Source: Lactiplantibacillus pingfangensis (GTDB lineage: Bacteria > Bacillota > Bacilli > Lactobacillales > Lactobacillaceae). Taken from it: DNA of 64,000 nucleotides. The stretch spans positions 37,108 through 101,107 of the forward strand of contig NZ_BJDG01000010.1 in assembly GCF_005404945.1 (NCBI RefSeq), read 5' to 3'. The position numbers were made by a program, and so were the translations under genes. Below, piece after piece: positions 53,590-62,678 of this stretch. The notes under the pieces were generated by a model. The model was not told where the DNA came from. It worked only from the letters and a program-made list of their open reading frames with translations, and did not search any database. Position 1 is the first letter of the stretch. Each line of letters begins with the position of its first letter.

Positions 53590-54366
53590 CTAATTCAACT
53601 TGACCGGCAGTTGCGACTGCTTAATTAATGCCAGTAAATCATGCATCTTGCGAATCGCAATATCAATAGTTTCACCATTCGAAAAGTAACCCAGTTGCTG
53701 CTGCTTATTAACGCGGACTAACATCTTGGGATTCACTAAGAAGCTTTTATGCACGCGAAAAAGTTCCGGATGTGCCACCGTTTCGTCACTTATTTTGCCG
53801 TTGTATTGCACAATTCGGTCAACCAGATGTAAAACCAGTTTATTCCGGCTCGTCCCAGTTTCGATAAATAAAACTTCAGCCAGGGGTAAATTGAACAACT
53901 GCCCGCCCTTCGAATAAGAAAACATGGCCTTGCTCGCTACCCCTTGCTTGTTGTACCGTTCATAAGCAATCCGGATGTCTTTTTCAACTTTAGCTTTGAC
54001 TGCTTCTTGCCCCAGATCCTTGACGATAAAATCTAATGGCTCAATCCGTCGCTCAAACGTTAAAAAGGCCATCTCAGCATGGGTTGACACAAAGACAATT
54101 TTTGCATTAACATCGCGGTCACGAATTTTACTAGCAAGTTCAAGCCCATTTAATTGCTGACCGGAATACTCAATATCCAAAAAATAGAGTCCTTCGATGT
54201 CCGTGTGCGCGTCCACATAGTCCAATAAGGTCTGTGCGGTTCCGGTTGCAACGGTCAACGCCATATCAAAATCATTGATCATAATATGGTTGGTGATGAT
54301 TTTTTTTAAGGTTGCTAATTGCTCTGGATCATCTTCAACAACAAAGGTCTTCAACAAGCCCCTCAC
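53590..54366 (-). CDS. LytTR response regulator (AgrA/LamA type)
   Basis: A 258-residue regulator: receiver domain with FVVEDD acidic pocket, phospho-Asp in YFLDIEYSG (~residue 64), VSTHAEMAF and the conserved FIVKD. The C-terminal LytTR DNA-binding domain (~145-250) contains VLFIETGTSRNKLVL and FRVHKSFLVNP. The start is unclear: GTG at 54366 overlaps the kinase stop, whereas TTG at 54354 has AGGGG upstream. It is coupled to the kinase gene. Confidence 0.88.
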   Translation of the reverse strand: MRGLLKTFVVEDDPEQLATLKKIITNHIMINDFDMALTVATGTAQTLLDYVDAHTDIEGLYFLDIEYSGQQLNGLELASKIRDRDVNAKIVFVSTHAEMAFLTFERRIEPLDFIVKDLGQEAVKAKVEKDIRIAYERYNKQGVASKAMFSYSKGGQLFNLPLAEVLFIETGTSRNKLVLHLVDRIVQYNGKISDETVAHPELFRVHKSFLVNPKMLVRVNKQQQLGYFSNGETIDIAIRKMHDLLALIKQSQLPVKLN

Positions 54367-55667
54367 TCACTTTCAATACTGATAATGAATTCAAATCGGG
54401 TATTCGTTCCCAGTTCATAGGTGACATTTTCCAACGGGTCCAACAATTCGCGGACGGTCGCTAGTCCTTGTCCATGTCCAGCACCCTTGGAAGTCCGACC
54501 GGCAATCATTAATTTTGCCGGACACTCAATTGGTGACGCTAGTGAATTGGTAAACATCAATTCAACCATTCTAGGATATTTTACAACGGCAACGGCAATT
54601 TGACCATCACTTTCGCCTGTGACTGCTTCAATGGCATTATCTAACAAGATGCCGCTCACGCGTGCCAAGGTGACCGGATCAATGGCCAACTGGTCAACCG
54701 GTTCACTGGCCTCCAATCTCACTTGGATGCCCGCTTGCCGTGCCACGGAGAATTTATTTTGAATAATCGCCTTTAATGAACGGTCTTTTAGCCGTTCCAA
54801 ATTGTCAAAATGGCCAAAATCACGGGTCAAGCTCGTTTTAGACTGATCCACCACTTCATCAAAATAATGCATGAGCTCAGGATTATCCGTCGCATGCACA
54901 TATTCCCCTAACGACAACAGAATATTTTGGTAATCATGCCGAAATTTTCTTAAATTTTGATAGCTACTCTCTAAATTGTTAACGTAAATATCATACTGTT
55001 TGCGCTCCAACGATTGCCGATGTGCCTGGACTCGCATGGTATAACTATAAAATAAGTAAATAAACGTGCCACCGTTGATGATCAAAATAGCCACCAAGAT
55101 AATCATGAGAATTCCTAAAAATCCAGACCCAATATTATAATTATCCGCTGCAGTCGTGACTGCAAAAAACGCAATTGCGACCACTGCCAACGCACTAACA
55201 ATCACATTCAATAACACTTCATCGTTGAATTGACGTGGGTGACGTTTGTATAAAATTTGAAAGCTAATTGCCACCGCCAACATACAAGCCGTGACGATTG
55301 TTTCACCAATCACTTCAAATAACCAGCCACTCCACTGATCTAATCCCAAATGTAAGAGATGAAAAATGGTCTCCGTCGCAAAGTTTCCAAAAAAGCTAAA
55401 TAAAATATAGGAGAGTGTCGCCGTCAAGCTGGTCACAATAAAATACTTTTTATTGCGCACAAACCACAACAGTCCCAAATTAACGATGAACGTGGCAATA
55501 TCCGAATAATCGTCATACCACATATATAATCCTGTTAAAAATAGGGCCATCATCACAACGGTAAAGTAGACGCGCCGCTGTCGTAACTCTCGATTGATTA
55601 AGATTTGTAGCATAAACACCAGCATGACCGAATACCAATGGTCAAATGCGGCGATGTACCAATACAC
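54363..55667 (-). CDS. AgrC-type sensor histidine kinase
   Basis: A quorum-sensing-type kinase with six or seven membrane helices (first ~230 residues), then a dimerisation helix with LRKFRHDYQNILLSL (phospho-His) and a GHKL ATPase domain with GILLDNAIEAV (N box) and GAGHGQGLATV (G box). The frame extends to 55832, but that part crosses the terminator at 55812-55845, so the start lies inside. GTG at 55667 is chosen; ATG at 55751 lacks a ribosome site, and GGGGAGGGG sits 6 nt before an ATC at 55676. The N-terminus is unresolved. Confidence 0.82.
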   Translation of the reverse strand: MYWYIAAFDHWYSVMLVFMLQILINRELRQRRVYFTVVMMALFLTGLYMWYDDYSDIATFIVNLGLLWFVRNKKYFIVTSLTATLSYILFSFFGNFATETIFHLLHLGLDQWSGWLFEVIGETIVTACMLAVAISFQILYKRHPRQFNDEVLLNVIVSALAVVAIAFFAVTTAADNYNIGSGFLGILMIILVAILIINGGTFIYLFYSYTMRVQAHRQSLERKQYDIYVNNLESSYQNLRKFRHDYQNILLSLGEYVHATDNPELMHYFDEVVDQSKTSLTRDFGHFDNLERLKDRSLKAIIQNKFSVARQAGIQVRLEASEPVDQLAIDPVTLARVSGILLDNAIEAVTGESDGQIAVAVVKYPRMVELMFTNSLASPIECPAKLMIAGRTSKGAGHGQGLATVRELLDPLENVTYELGTNTRFEFIISIESE

Positions 55668-55811
55668 ATAAACGATGGTGCGCCCCTCCCCAGTAACCCG
55701 ATAGTTCAATACTCTTATTGTATCGAAATCGACGTCATTTGTATATTTCATCTGGTGAAACTTAATAAACTTAAGCGTTTCTTTGCCTAAATTGCCCAAT
55801 TTTTGACAGAT

Positions 55812-55845
55812 AAAAACGCCAAGCGGACTCAACCAACTTGGCGTA
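55812..55845 (-). terminator. Terminator of the 202-residue protein gene
   Basis: ACGCCAAG and CTTGGCGT pair, then TTTTT on the minus strand. It limits how far upstream the kinase gene can start. Confidence 0.88.
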
Positions 55846-55863
55846 CTTAAGAATCAATTTAAT

Positions 55864-56472
55864 TTAATGAAAATCACCCGGCATGTAACTTTCGATTACT
55901 GCAGTGATGTTGAACGTTTCAAAACTGTGGAAACTTGCTTCATCAATTTCAGCATACCGAACAGCAATTTGTGGCCGCTTGGCTAAATCGAAAGTATCGA
56001 CGTAGTTGAATTCCAAATATTTTTTATGTTCACTATGAATAAAGCCAGTATAAGTATCACCGTGTTTTTTAATACGCCCAGATAACTGAATGACTTGATC
56101 TTTCTTAAAGGCCAACTTCAACATGGTTTTCAACAATGAATGCTTGTGTTCAGCTTCCTTTTTCAGGAATTTAGTCACCAAGCGTTCCGTATTCCAAATG
56201 TCATAGTAGCCACGCTGTTGCGCTAAGCTAACAATCGTCGTGATACTCTTCAAGTAATCAGAAGTCGCGACCACCTTAGCTAAAGATGCCTTACGGAAAA
56301 CAACCAATCCATCTAACTCACCGTCAACATTAATGGCTTCGACTAAGACAAACTTTTCGTCTTGTTGCAGGACATAGCCGACACTGAACTGTTCGTTGGT
56401 CCCTTTTGCATAGATTTCAACGAGGTTCTTAGTCTTGATTGCTTTGGCTAAATCGTCTCGAATCGCACTCAT
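55864..56472 (-). CDS. Hypothetical cytoplasmic protein, 202 residues
   Basis: A soluble, charged protein starting MSAIRDDLAKAIKTKNLVEI, with an SM-like or SH3-like beta start (VEIYAKGTNEQFSVGYVLQQ) and a second similar half (IQLSGRIKKHGDTYTGFIHS). I do not recognise the family beyond lactobacilli. The ATG at 56472 follows GGGGGAA; a second ATG at 56487 overlaps that run. The ribosome site AATGGGGGA is complementary over eight bases to a loop of the candidate small RNA at 52322-52445. Confidence 0.75.
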   Translation of the reverse strand: MSAIRDDLAKAIKTKNLVEIYAKGTNEQFSVGYVLQQDEKFVLVEAINVDGELDGLVVFRKASLAKVVATSDYLKSITTIVSLAQQRGYYDIWNTERLVTKFLKKEAEHKHSLLKTMLKLAFKKDQVIQLSGRIKKHGDTYTGFIHSEHKKYLEFNYVDTFDLAKRPQIAVRYAEIDEASFHSFETFNITAVIESYMPGDFH

Positions 56473-56610
56473 TGCGCGTTCCCCCATTCACTGATGTCCA
56501 GTGAGTCACCACTGGCAAAAAATATTATATTATATTTTCAGTGTCTATCATACCACTTGTAAAAGCTTCAATTCAAACAGAGAATACCGATCATTAACAC
56601 CATTAGCATC

Positions 56611-57432
56611 TCACAAAATAAACTTATTAATTATTTCGGCAATCGCATCATGATTATTGTCCGCAGTCGTCACATATTTTGCCACCGCTTTAACGCTATC
56701 AATCCCATTAGCGACACTAACTGGCAGACCGACTGCCGCTAACATTGGCAAATCATTGCCATTATCCCCAGCTGCAATGATTTCGTCAGCCTTAATGCCA
56801 AGCAATTTTCCTAACTGGACGGATGCCGACCCTTTATTCACCCCGGCACGATTAAACTCAACGTAGCGATCAGAAGAATAAGTGACTGCCAATTCCGTTG
56901 GATCCACTTGTGCCTCAACTGCGCGCTGCATTTGTTTTCTCGCCGGCATTGTTGGCAGTGCCATAATCACCTTCATGACAGCCATATCTTTGAATCGCTC
57001 AAAATCGGGCTCGGTCATAATTTCGAAAGACACGCCGCGGTTGGTCAAATAAGCCGAGTCATCCGGCTGTGGATTGTAAATATATAAAACGTCCTGCGTG
57101 TAAACATGCGTTGCCGCCTGGGGTTCTGCCACACCAGCGGCGAAAACAGCCTTAGCCATGTCATATGGCATGGCATTGACGGCAATTGGACGATTACCGG
57201 CATTTTCTAAAACTAGGCCACCATTATAAGAAATTGAATATTGGCCGGGTTGGTTCCGTAATTGCATTTTTTCCAAATCATTTTGAAAAGACGTGTAACT
57301 GCGGCCAGAATTAGGCACAAAATAAACACCCTTAGCCGTTGCTGCTTGGATAGCTGCAGCGTTTTTTGCCGACAAACTGCCATCGTCATTCATGAGCGTT
57401 TCATCTAAATCACATACGATCATTTTATACAT
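56611..57432 (-). CDS. Cof-type HAD-IIB phosphatase
   Basis: A 273-residue haloacid-dehalogenase hydrolase. Motif I is VCDLDETLMNDDG (residues 6-18), motif II PNSGRSYTS, motif III Lys in FNRAGVNKGSA, and motif IV AAGDNGNDLPMLA. The cap is of the Cof/IIB type. Such enzymes dephosphorylate sugar phosphates or flavin-type compounds. The ATG at 57432 follows GAGGGA. Confidence 0.92.
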   Translation of the reverse strand: MYKMIVCDLDETLMNDDGSLSAKNAAAIQAATAKGVYFVPNSGRSYTSFQNDLEKMQLRNQPGQYSISYNGGLVLENAGNRPIAVNAMPYDMAKAVFAAGVAEPQAATHVYTQDVLYIYNPQPDDSAYLTNRGVSFEIMTEPDFERFKDMAVMKVIMALPTMPARKQMQRAVEAQVDPTELAVTYSSDRYVEFNRAGVNKGSASVQLGKLLGIKADEIIAAGDNGNDLPMLAAVGLPVSVANGIDSVKAVAKYVTTADNNHDAIAEIINKFIL

Positions 57433-57565
57433 CAAAAAGTCCCTCTCAATTCTTAGTCATACTTTCACTCTAGCGAACTCAAGTTATAAATGCAACCGCT
57501 TTTATTGCCGATTTGACTGGATACCATGCAAACTAACTTGAATCGACGGGTTTTAAGCAAAGCGG

Positions 57566-57594
57566 TTGAGGCCGCCTAGTGTTTTCGCTATACT
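57566..57594 (+). promoter_or_regulatory. mscL promoter
   Basis: -35 TTGAGG (57566-57571), 17-bp spacer, -10 TATACT (57589-57594). Confidence 0.8.
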
Positions 57595-57627
57595 TAATAA
57601 GACAAAAACTGAAGGGAGTTACAAACT

Positions 57628-58011
57628 ATGATTGAAGAATTCAAAACTTTTATTGCTCGCGGCAATGTGATTGATCTGGCCGTTGGGGTCATCATCGGGT
57701 CAGCCTTCACTGCCATCGTCAAATCTTTGACGGATTATCTCATTAATCCGTTGATTGGGATTTTCTTAGGCAAAATTGATTTATCTAACTTAAAATTTAC
57801 CATCGGTGAAGCAACTTTTAAATACGGTGCCTTTTTGAATTCCGTCATCAACTTTTTCATTGTTGCGATTGTCGTTTTCTTTTTGGTCAAAATAATTAAT
57901 CGGGTTGTCCGCACTGAACCTGCTGATGAAGAAGTTGAAGAAAGCCCCGACCTATCGGAACAATACCTGAGTGAAATCCGTGATTTATTGAAAGAACAAG
58001 CTAAAAAATAA
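57628..58011 (+). CDS. mscL: Large-conductance mechanosensitive channel
   Basis: A 127-residue channel subunit. The N-terminal helix [20 protein letters not shown] is the family hallmark and runs into the pore helix [16 protein letters not shown]. The second membrane helix is [18 protein letters not shown], followed by a charged C-terminal helix. It opens on osmotic down-shock to release solutes. Monocistronic, with GAAGGGAG before the ATG. Confidence 0.96.
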   Translation: MIEEFKTFIARGNVIDLAVGVIIGSAFTAIVKSLTDYLINPLIGIFLGKIDLSNLKFTIGEATFKYGAFLNSVINFFIVAIVVFFLVKIINRVVRTEPADEEVEESPDLSEQYLSEIRDLLKEQAKK

Positions 58012-58047
58012 CGCCAAGCAAAGTTTCTGCCAAATGTCTATATGGTA

Positions 58048-58076
58048 TTGAAACTTTTTTTGTTATACAATATGTA
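58048..58076 (+). promoter_or_regulatory. Promoter of the deoxynucleoside kinase gene
   Basis: -35 TTGAAA (58048-58053), 17 bp, -10 TATGTA (58071-58076). Confidence 0.55.
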
Positions 58077-58104
58077 GTGCAATTTTCTATAAAGAGGGGC
58101 TATC

Positions 58105-58752
58105 ATGGTGATAATAACAGCAGGAATGATTGGGGTCGGTAAAACCACGTTAACTGGTTTAATCGCCGACCACCTTGATACAAAAGCATTTTACGAACCC
58201 GTTGGTGACAATCCAGTCTTGCCACTATATTACTCGGATCCAAAGAACTACGGTTTCCTACTACAAATTTATTTTTTAAACAAACGTTTTGGCATGATCA
58301 AACAGGCATTGGCAGACGATAACAACGTCCTCGACCGTTCAATCTATGAAGATGCCCTGTTTACTAAAGAAAACAATGCTGAAGGCAATATCTCAGATAC
58401 CGAACTAAACGTCTATCTGCAATTATTAGACAACATGATGACTGAACTAACTGAATTACCTAAAAAGGCACCAGACTTGATGGTTTATTCAGAAACCGAT
58501 TTTGAAACGATTCTTTATCGCATCAAAAAACGTGGTCGTGATTATGAACAATTCGATAATAATCCTGAATTGGAATCTTACTACTACAAGATGTGGACAG
58601 CCTATCGCAAATGGTTCGATGAATACGATGCCAGTCCTAAGATGAAGATTGATTTACAAAAATATAACTTAGAAAAACCTGAGAATCGAGACGCTGTGTT
58701 GGCACAAATTGATGCTGAACTCGGCAAGATTCGCAACCCAGCTAATGTCTAA
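58105..58752 (+). CDS. Deoxynucleoside kinase
   Basis: A 215-residue salvage kinase of the dAK/dGK/dCK family. P-loop GMIGVGKTTL (residues 7-16), KAFYEPVGDNPVLPLYY (substrate Glu), LDRSIYEDALF (the DRS motif) and RIKKRGRDYEQ (lid Arg residues) are all visible. Lactobacilli lacking full purine synthesis depend on such enzymes. Specificity between deoxyadenosine and deoxyguanosine cannot be read here. GAGGGG precedes the ATG. Confidence 0.93.
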   Translation: MVIITAGMIGVGKTTLTGLIADHLDTKAFYEPVGDNPVLPLYYSDPKNYGFLLQIYFLNKRFGMIKQALADDNNVLDRSIYEDALFTKENNAEGNISDTELNVYLQLLDNMMTELTELPKKAPDLMVYSETDFETILYRIKKRGRDYEQFDNNPELESYYYKMWTAYRKWFDEYDASPKMKIDLQKYNLEKPENRDAVLAQIDAELGKIRNPANV

Positions 58753-58755
58753 CGC

Positions 58756-58803
58756 AAAAAGCACTGCCGTCACGGGATTTCCCGTAAACGACAGTGCTTT
58801 TTT
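58756..58803. terminator. Terminator between the kinase gene and the ugp operon
   Basis: AAAAAGCACTG..CGT..ACGGG and its complement form a long stem, with T on one side and A on the other, so it works for both convergent units. Confidence 0.9.
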
Positions 58804-58811
58804 GAACCGAT

Positions 58812-59501
58812 CTAACTTACGGCACGAACATCGCGAGCTAATTCAAAATCGTTCGTGATGACGGCACTCACTTGCTTGTTAAATAATTGACGCATTTCAT
58901 CTGGATCATCAACAGTCCAGACCCGTTCCGAAACGTGCGGCATCGCCTGATAATGTTCTAAATGCAAGCCTTCCAGATGTTCACTTGCACAGAAGCCCTC
59001 AGGATCACCAATCCGTGCAGAAGATAGAAAAGCGTACTTCTGGGTTGGGTCTAGTTTGTATCCCCGCTCTAAACTATGCAGATTAAATGATGAAAATACG
59101 ACCGGATAAACGAGATCAGCTTGTCGTACTAATCGTAAAACAATCCGTTCAATTCCTTGATAATAATGTTTATCCGTTTTGAACTCCAGATTCAAATGTA
59201 CAGGTTCACCAGCTACCAATTCTAGTAACTCAGTCAAAGCCGGGACTGGTTCCCCATTTGCCAATGAGAATTGGCGCAATTCATCGTAAGTATACGCTGA
59301 AATTTTGCCCTGCCCATCCGTGGTACGGTCAATTTTCTCATCATGCATAATGACTGGGACATTGTCCTTTGTCAGATGCACATCAAACTCTAAACCATCA
59401 ATCTTTTGACCGACCGCGTAGGCGAACCCAGCTAATGAGTTTTCTGGAAACTTCACTGGTACGCCACGATGACCATAAATTAACGATTGACTTGTCATCA
59501 T
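58812..59501 (-). CDS. ugpQ: Glycerophosphodiester phosphodiesterase
   Basis: A 229-residue cytoplasmic GDPD. Seen: YGHRGVPVKFPENSLAGFAY (catalytic His, substrate Arg, metal Glu), GLEFDVHLTKDNVPVIMHD (metal E/D and second His), NLEFK, and WTVDDPDEM near the end. It splits imported glycerophosphodiesters to glycerol-3-phosphate and an alcohol. It is the last gene of the ugp operon. ATG at 59501 or 59498 are equally possible. Confidence 0.92.
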   Translation of the reverse strand: MMTSQSLIYGHRGVPVKFPENSLAGFAYAVGQKIDGLEFDVHLTKDNVPVIMHDEKIDRTTDGQGKISAYTYDELRQFSLANGEPVPALTELLELVAGEPVHLNLEFKTDKHYYQGIERIVLRLVRQADLVYPVVFSSFNLHSLERGYKLDPTQKYAFLSSARIGDPEGFCASEHLEGLHLEHYQAMPHVSERVWTVDDPDEMRQLFNKQVSAVITNDFELARDVRAVS

Positions 59502-59518
59502 CTTTCAACTCTTTTCGG

Positions 59519-60877
59519 TTATTTCGTCCAGCCATTGGCCAGGTTATTTGATTCTAACACTTTATTGTAAGAATCTTCGGCAGCTTTGAGTGATTTATAG
59601 ACATCTTTGCCAGCATAAATTTGTTGCATGGCATTTTGAATCAATGAACGTGCTGCAACCACGCCATCCACAAAAATCCCTGAGTTCGTGTAATTTGCCT
59701 TGGCACTCTTCAATTGATCACTAGGTACCTTAAGCATTGGCAACTTCTCGTATGACTGCTTTAAGATTGGTTCATTTGCAGAATCCTGGTTGATTGCCAG
59801 ATAGCCAGTAGCCTTTTCCCAACGTGCTTGGTTTTTCGGATTAATCAAGAACTTCGTAAATTCCCAAGCACCTTGTTGAACGGCCTCCGATTTATCATTT
59901 GAAATCCAAAGTGAGGCACCACCAACAGAAATACCATTGGCTTTAACGCCATCAGGCCGTGGATAGTACGTGACTCCCAGATTTTTGCCTAAGCCTTTCG
60001 CCAAGACACTCATATCCGCTGAAGTCTGCATGTAAATTCCTAACTTGTTCGACAAGAAGGCAGCCATTTCATTTTTATGGGACCCAAAATTCATGAAATC
60101 ACCATATTTAACGCGGTCCTGTACCCACGTCATTGATTTAATTGCAGTTGGACCAGTAAAGTTTACCTTTGTTGAAATCCCAGTATGACCATCATGCTGA
60201 TTCGCAAATTCTTCATTGGCATTTGAAAGAAATTGTTCAAACAACCATGAATAGGACTCAACACTAATTCCCTTCACTTTATGATTTGACCGATCATAAA
60301 GTTGCTTCGAAACTCTGGTAATATCACTATAGGTTGGATCAACCGGTGGTGGCGTGATATTATACTTTTTCAATAGCCCAGCATTATAATATAACGTCGT
60401 TTGAGACGTATTAAAAGGCATTGCTAATAATGTCCCCTTTCGCGTTGCAACGCCTCGGGCAACAGAAGCAATCTTGCTGACATCATAATTTTCTTTATCA
60501 ACGAACTTTTGCATTGGGACAGTAAAACCACTGTGATACATTTGACTCGTTGAAATATCCATTGATTGAAAAATTGCTGGCGAGGCATCAGTTCCATGTG
60601 TGTTCATAATTTTCTGAATCACATCATTGTAGCCGCCTTGAAATTGAGGAACAATTTCATACTTCGATTGTGATTTATTGAATTCATTAATAAAAGTCAC
60701 TAGCTTTTTCTGGCCAGGGCCTTTCATTTCATGCCAGAATACCACCCGCGTCCGGCCAGACGCATCATGTACTTGTGACCTTGAATAACCGAAAACACCG
60801 AGTCCAATAACCAGAATAACCGCAGCAGCACTAAAAAGTTGCCAATAACGTTTAATGAACTGACTAATTTTTTTCAT
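59519..60877 (-). CDS. ugpB: Glycerol-3-phosphate ABC transporter, substrate-binding protein
   Basis: A 452-residue extracellular binding protein of the UgpB/MalE type: RTRVVFWHEMKGPGQKKLVT at the start of the mature domain, MPFNTSQTTLYYNAGLL, and the C-terminal hinge region. The N-terminus has a membrane segment (LFSAAAVILVIGLGVFGY) but no Cys, so it is not a lipoprotein as is usual in Gram-positive relatives and is probably held by an uncleaved anchor. It overlaps ugpE by 4 bp. Confidence 0.9.
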   Translation of the reverse strand: MKKISQFIKRYWQLFSAAAVILVIGLGVFGYSRSQVHDASGRTRVVFWHEMKGPGQKKLVTFINEFNKSQSKYEIVPQFQGGYNDVIQKIMNTHGTDASPAIFQSMDISTSQMYHSGFTVPMQKFVDKENYDVSKIASVARGVATRKGTLLAMPFNTSQTTLYYNAGLLKKYNITPPPVDPTYSDITRVSKQLYDRSNHKVKGISVESYSWLFEQFLSNANEEFANQHDGHTGISTKVNFTGPTAIKSMTWVQDRVKYGDFMNFGSHKNEMAAFLSNKLGIYMQTSADMSVLAKGLGKNLGVTYYPRPDGVKANGISVGGASLWISNDKSEAVQQGAWEFTKFLINPKNQARWEKATGYLAINQDSANEPILKQSYEKLPMLKVPSDQLKSAKANYTNSGIFVDGVVAARSLIQNAMQQIYAGKDVYKSLKAAEDSYNKVLESNNLANGWTK

Positions 60878-61722
60878 TTGACGGATCCCTCATTTAAGCC
60901 TGATTTAAAGTAGTGTTGACCAATATACAAGACAATCAGTGTTGGTACCACAACGATTGCTGCACTGGCTTGGACCATGCCCCAATCATTGAAAGTTTCT
61001 TCTGATTGGAGTTGCCGCAGTCCATCTTGAACTGGGCGTAAATGATCACTAAAGGTCGTCAGCATTGGCCAGAGGTATTGATTCCAGGCACCTAAGAAGC
61101 TATAAGCTGCTAATGTACATAAACTAATCTTGGAATATGGCATCACCACTTTCCAATAGAATTGCCAATGTGACAAACCATCGACATCCGCCGCCTCTTT
61201 TAAGTCCCGTGGAATTTGTTTAAATGTCTGCCGCAACATAAAAATACCAAATGCCGAGGTTAAAAATGGAATGACCATGACGGAATAATGGTTCAATAAC
61301 CCGAGCATTTTAACCGTTGCAAAGTTTGGAATCACTTCCGCTTCAAATGGCAACATCATCGTCCCTAAGACGACATAGAATAAAAAGTCACGATATTTAA
61401 AATCTAAAAATACAAACGCATAAGCGCCCAATGAACAGAAAAACAAGTGGGCAATCGTTACTAGACTCGCAATGACCAAACTATTCAACAAGTAACGTAA
61501 AATCTTAGTTTGCGTGAAAGCCGTCACGTAATTGTGCAAGGTTAATTGCCCGCCACCCCAAAGTGTCCCTTTGGCAATATCCATGGATGGTAAGAAACTC
61601 GTCCAAATCCCAAGTGCAAACGGAAAAATCACAATAAACGCTAACAGTGCCAAAAGAATATATTTCAAACTATTACCAAGCAGCCGTTTCTTGGCAACTT
61701 GTTTCATCATGGAATTTTCCAT
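60874..61722 (-). CDS. ugpE: Glycerol-3-phosphate ABC transporter, permease
   Basis: A 282-residue membrane protein with six helices of the MalG type. The EAA loop is LKEAADVDGLSHWQFYWKVVMP around residue 185, where the ATPase docks. The end SGLNEGSVK is typical of UgpE. It overlaps ugpA and ugpB at its two ends. Confidence 0.93.
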   Translation of the reverse strand: MENSMMKQVAKKRLLGNSLKYILLALLAFIVIFPFALGIWTSFLPSMDIAKGTLWGGGQLTLHNYVTAFTQTKILRYLLNSLVIASLVTIAHLFFCSLGAYAFVFLDFKYRDFLFYVVLGTMMLPFEAEVIPNFATVKMLGLLNHYSVMVIPFLTSAFGIFMLRQTFKQIPRDLKEAADVDGLSHWQFYWKVVMPYSKISLCTLAAYSFLGAWNQYLWPMLTTFSDHLRPVQDGLRQLQSEETFNDWGMVQASAAIVVVPTLIVLYIGQHYFKSGLNEGSVK

Positions 61723-62678
61723 TAGTAATTCACCCGCTTTGCTAACAACTTAAATTGAACAAAAGTAATAATGGCAATAATTACGGTCAAAATAATTGCT
61801 TCCGTACTAGCTTGTGCATAATTACCATTCATAAAGGCATCCTTGTAGACCCGATAAACTAATAAGTTTGTCGCATTAGTTGGCCCACCACCAGTCATCA
61901 AGTCAATCAGCCCGAAGCTCTTGAAGCCAGAAATTAAAGTGATCACTGCGACAAAGAACATCGTTGGTGAGATCATCGGCAATGTGATATGCCAGAATTG
62001 ATAGCGTGATGTGGCACCTGAAACATCGGCTGCATCATACAAGCTCTTAGGAACTGCTTGTAGCGCACCGAAGAATAGCAAGAATGTAAACCCTAAATGC
62101 ATCCAGACAGTCGTTGCAATCACTGCCACCATTGCCCACCCTGGCGTTGTTAGCCAGTTAATTGGATGGAAGCCAAACGCGATAACTACTTTGTTTAAAA
62201 TACCGAGTGTCGGATTAAACATGAATAACCAGAAAACGGCTGAAACGGACACTGATACACCCATCGTCGCTGTAAAAATATTGCGGAAGAACCCGATCCC
62301 ACGCAACTTTTGGTTAGCCATTGCCGCGAGCAGTAGTCCAAAAATAATGGTAAAAACAGAAACGCTCACAACATAAGTTCCAGTGGCCTTTAAACTAGCA
62401 ATATAAGAGGCAGATTTCAGCAAAATCGTATAATTTTTAAGTCCTACGAAAACGGTTGGCTTACCAAATGTATCCGTCAAAAATAAACTTAAATATAAAG
62501 TCCGTAACATCGGGAAAAACACAAACACCGTTAATAACAAGATTGAAGGACCTAAGAACAACCAGGCATAATACTTATCATTCTTCTTTAACTCGAAACT
62601 TTTGACCTTAGCCGTAAGTTTATCGTTGGCTTCTGGGCCTTTTGGTTGTTGCTTAGTTGACGGCAACGATTCGATCAT
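61722..62678 (-). CDS. ugpA: Glycerol-3-phosphate ABC transporter, permease
   Basis: A 318-residue membrane protein with six helices of the MalF type: AWLFLGPSILLLTVFVFFPM starts the first, and the EAA loop is LYDAADVSGATSRYQFWHITLP. The first ~35 residues are a polar cytoplasmic tail. The ATG at 62678 has AAGGAGGGG and overlaps the end of ugpC by 26 bp; the longer frame to 62702 is less likely. Confidence 0.93.
   Translation of the reverse strand: MIESLPSTKQQPKGPEANDKLTAKVKSFELKKNDKYYAWLFLGPSILLLTVFVFFPMLRTLYLSLFLTDTFGKPTVFVGLKNYTILLKSASYIASLKATGTYVVSVSVFTIIFGLLLAAMANQKLRGIGFFRNIFTATMGVSVSVSAVFWLFMFNPTLGILNKVVIAFGFHPINWLTTPGWAMVAVIATTVWMHLGFTFLLFFGALQAVPKSLYDAADVSGATSRYQFWHITLPMISPTMFFVAVITLISGFKSFGLIDLMTGGGPTNATNLLVYRVYKDAFMNGNYAQASTEAIILTVIIAIITFVQFKLLAKRVNY

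Noticed and set aside
55668..55832. N-terminal extension of the AgrC-type kinase
   Set aside because: It overlaps the terminator of the preceding gene and lacks a ribosome site and family similarity.
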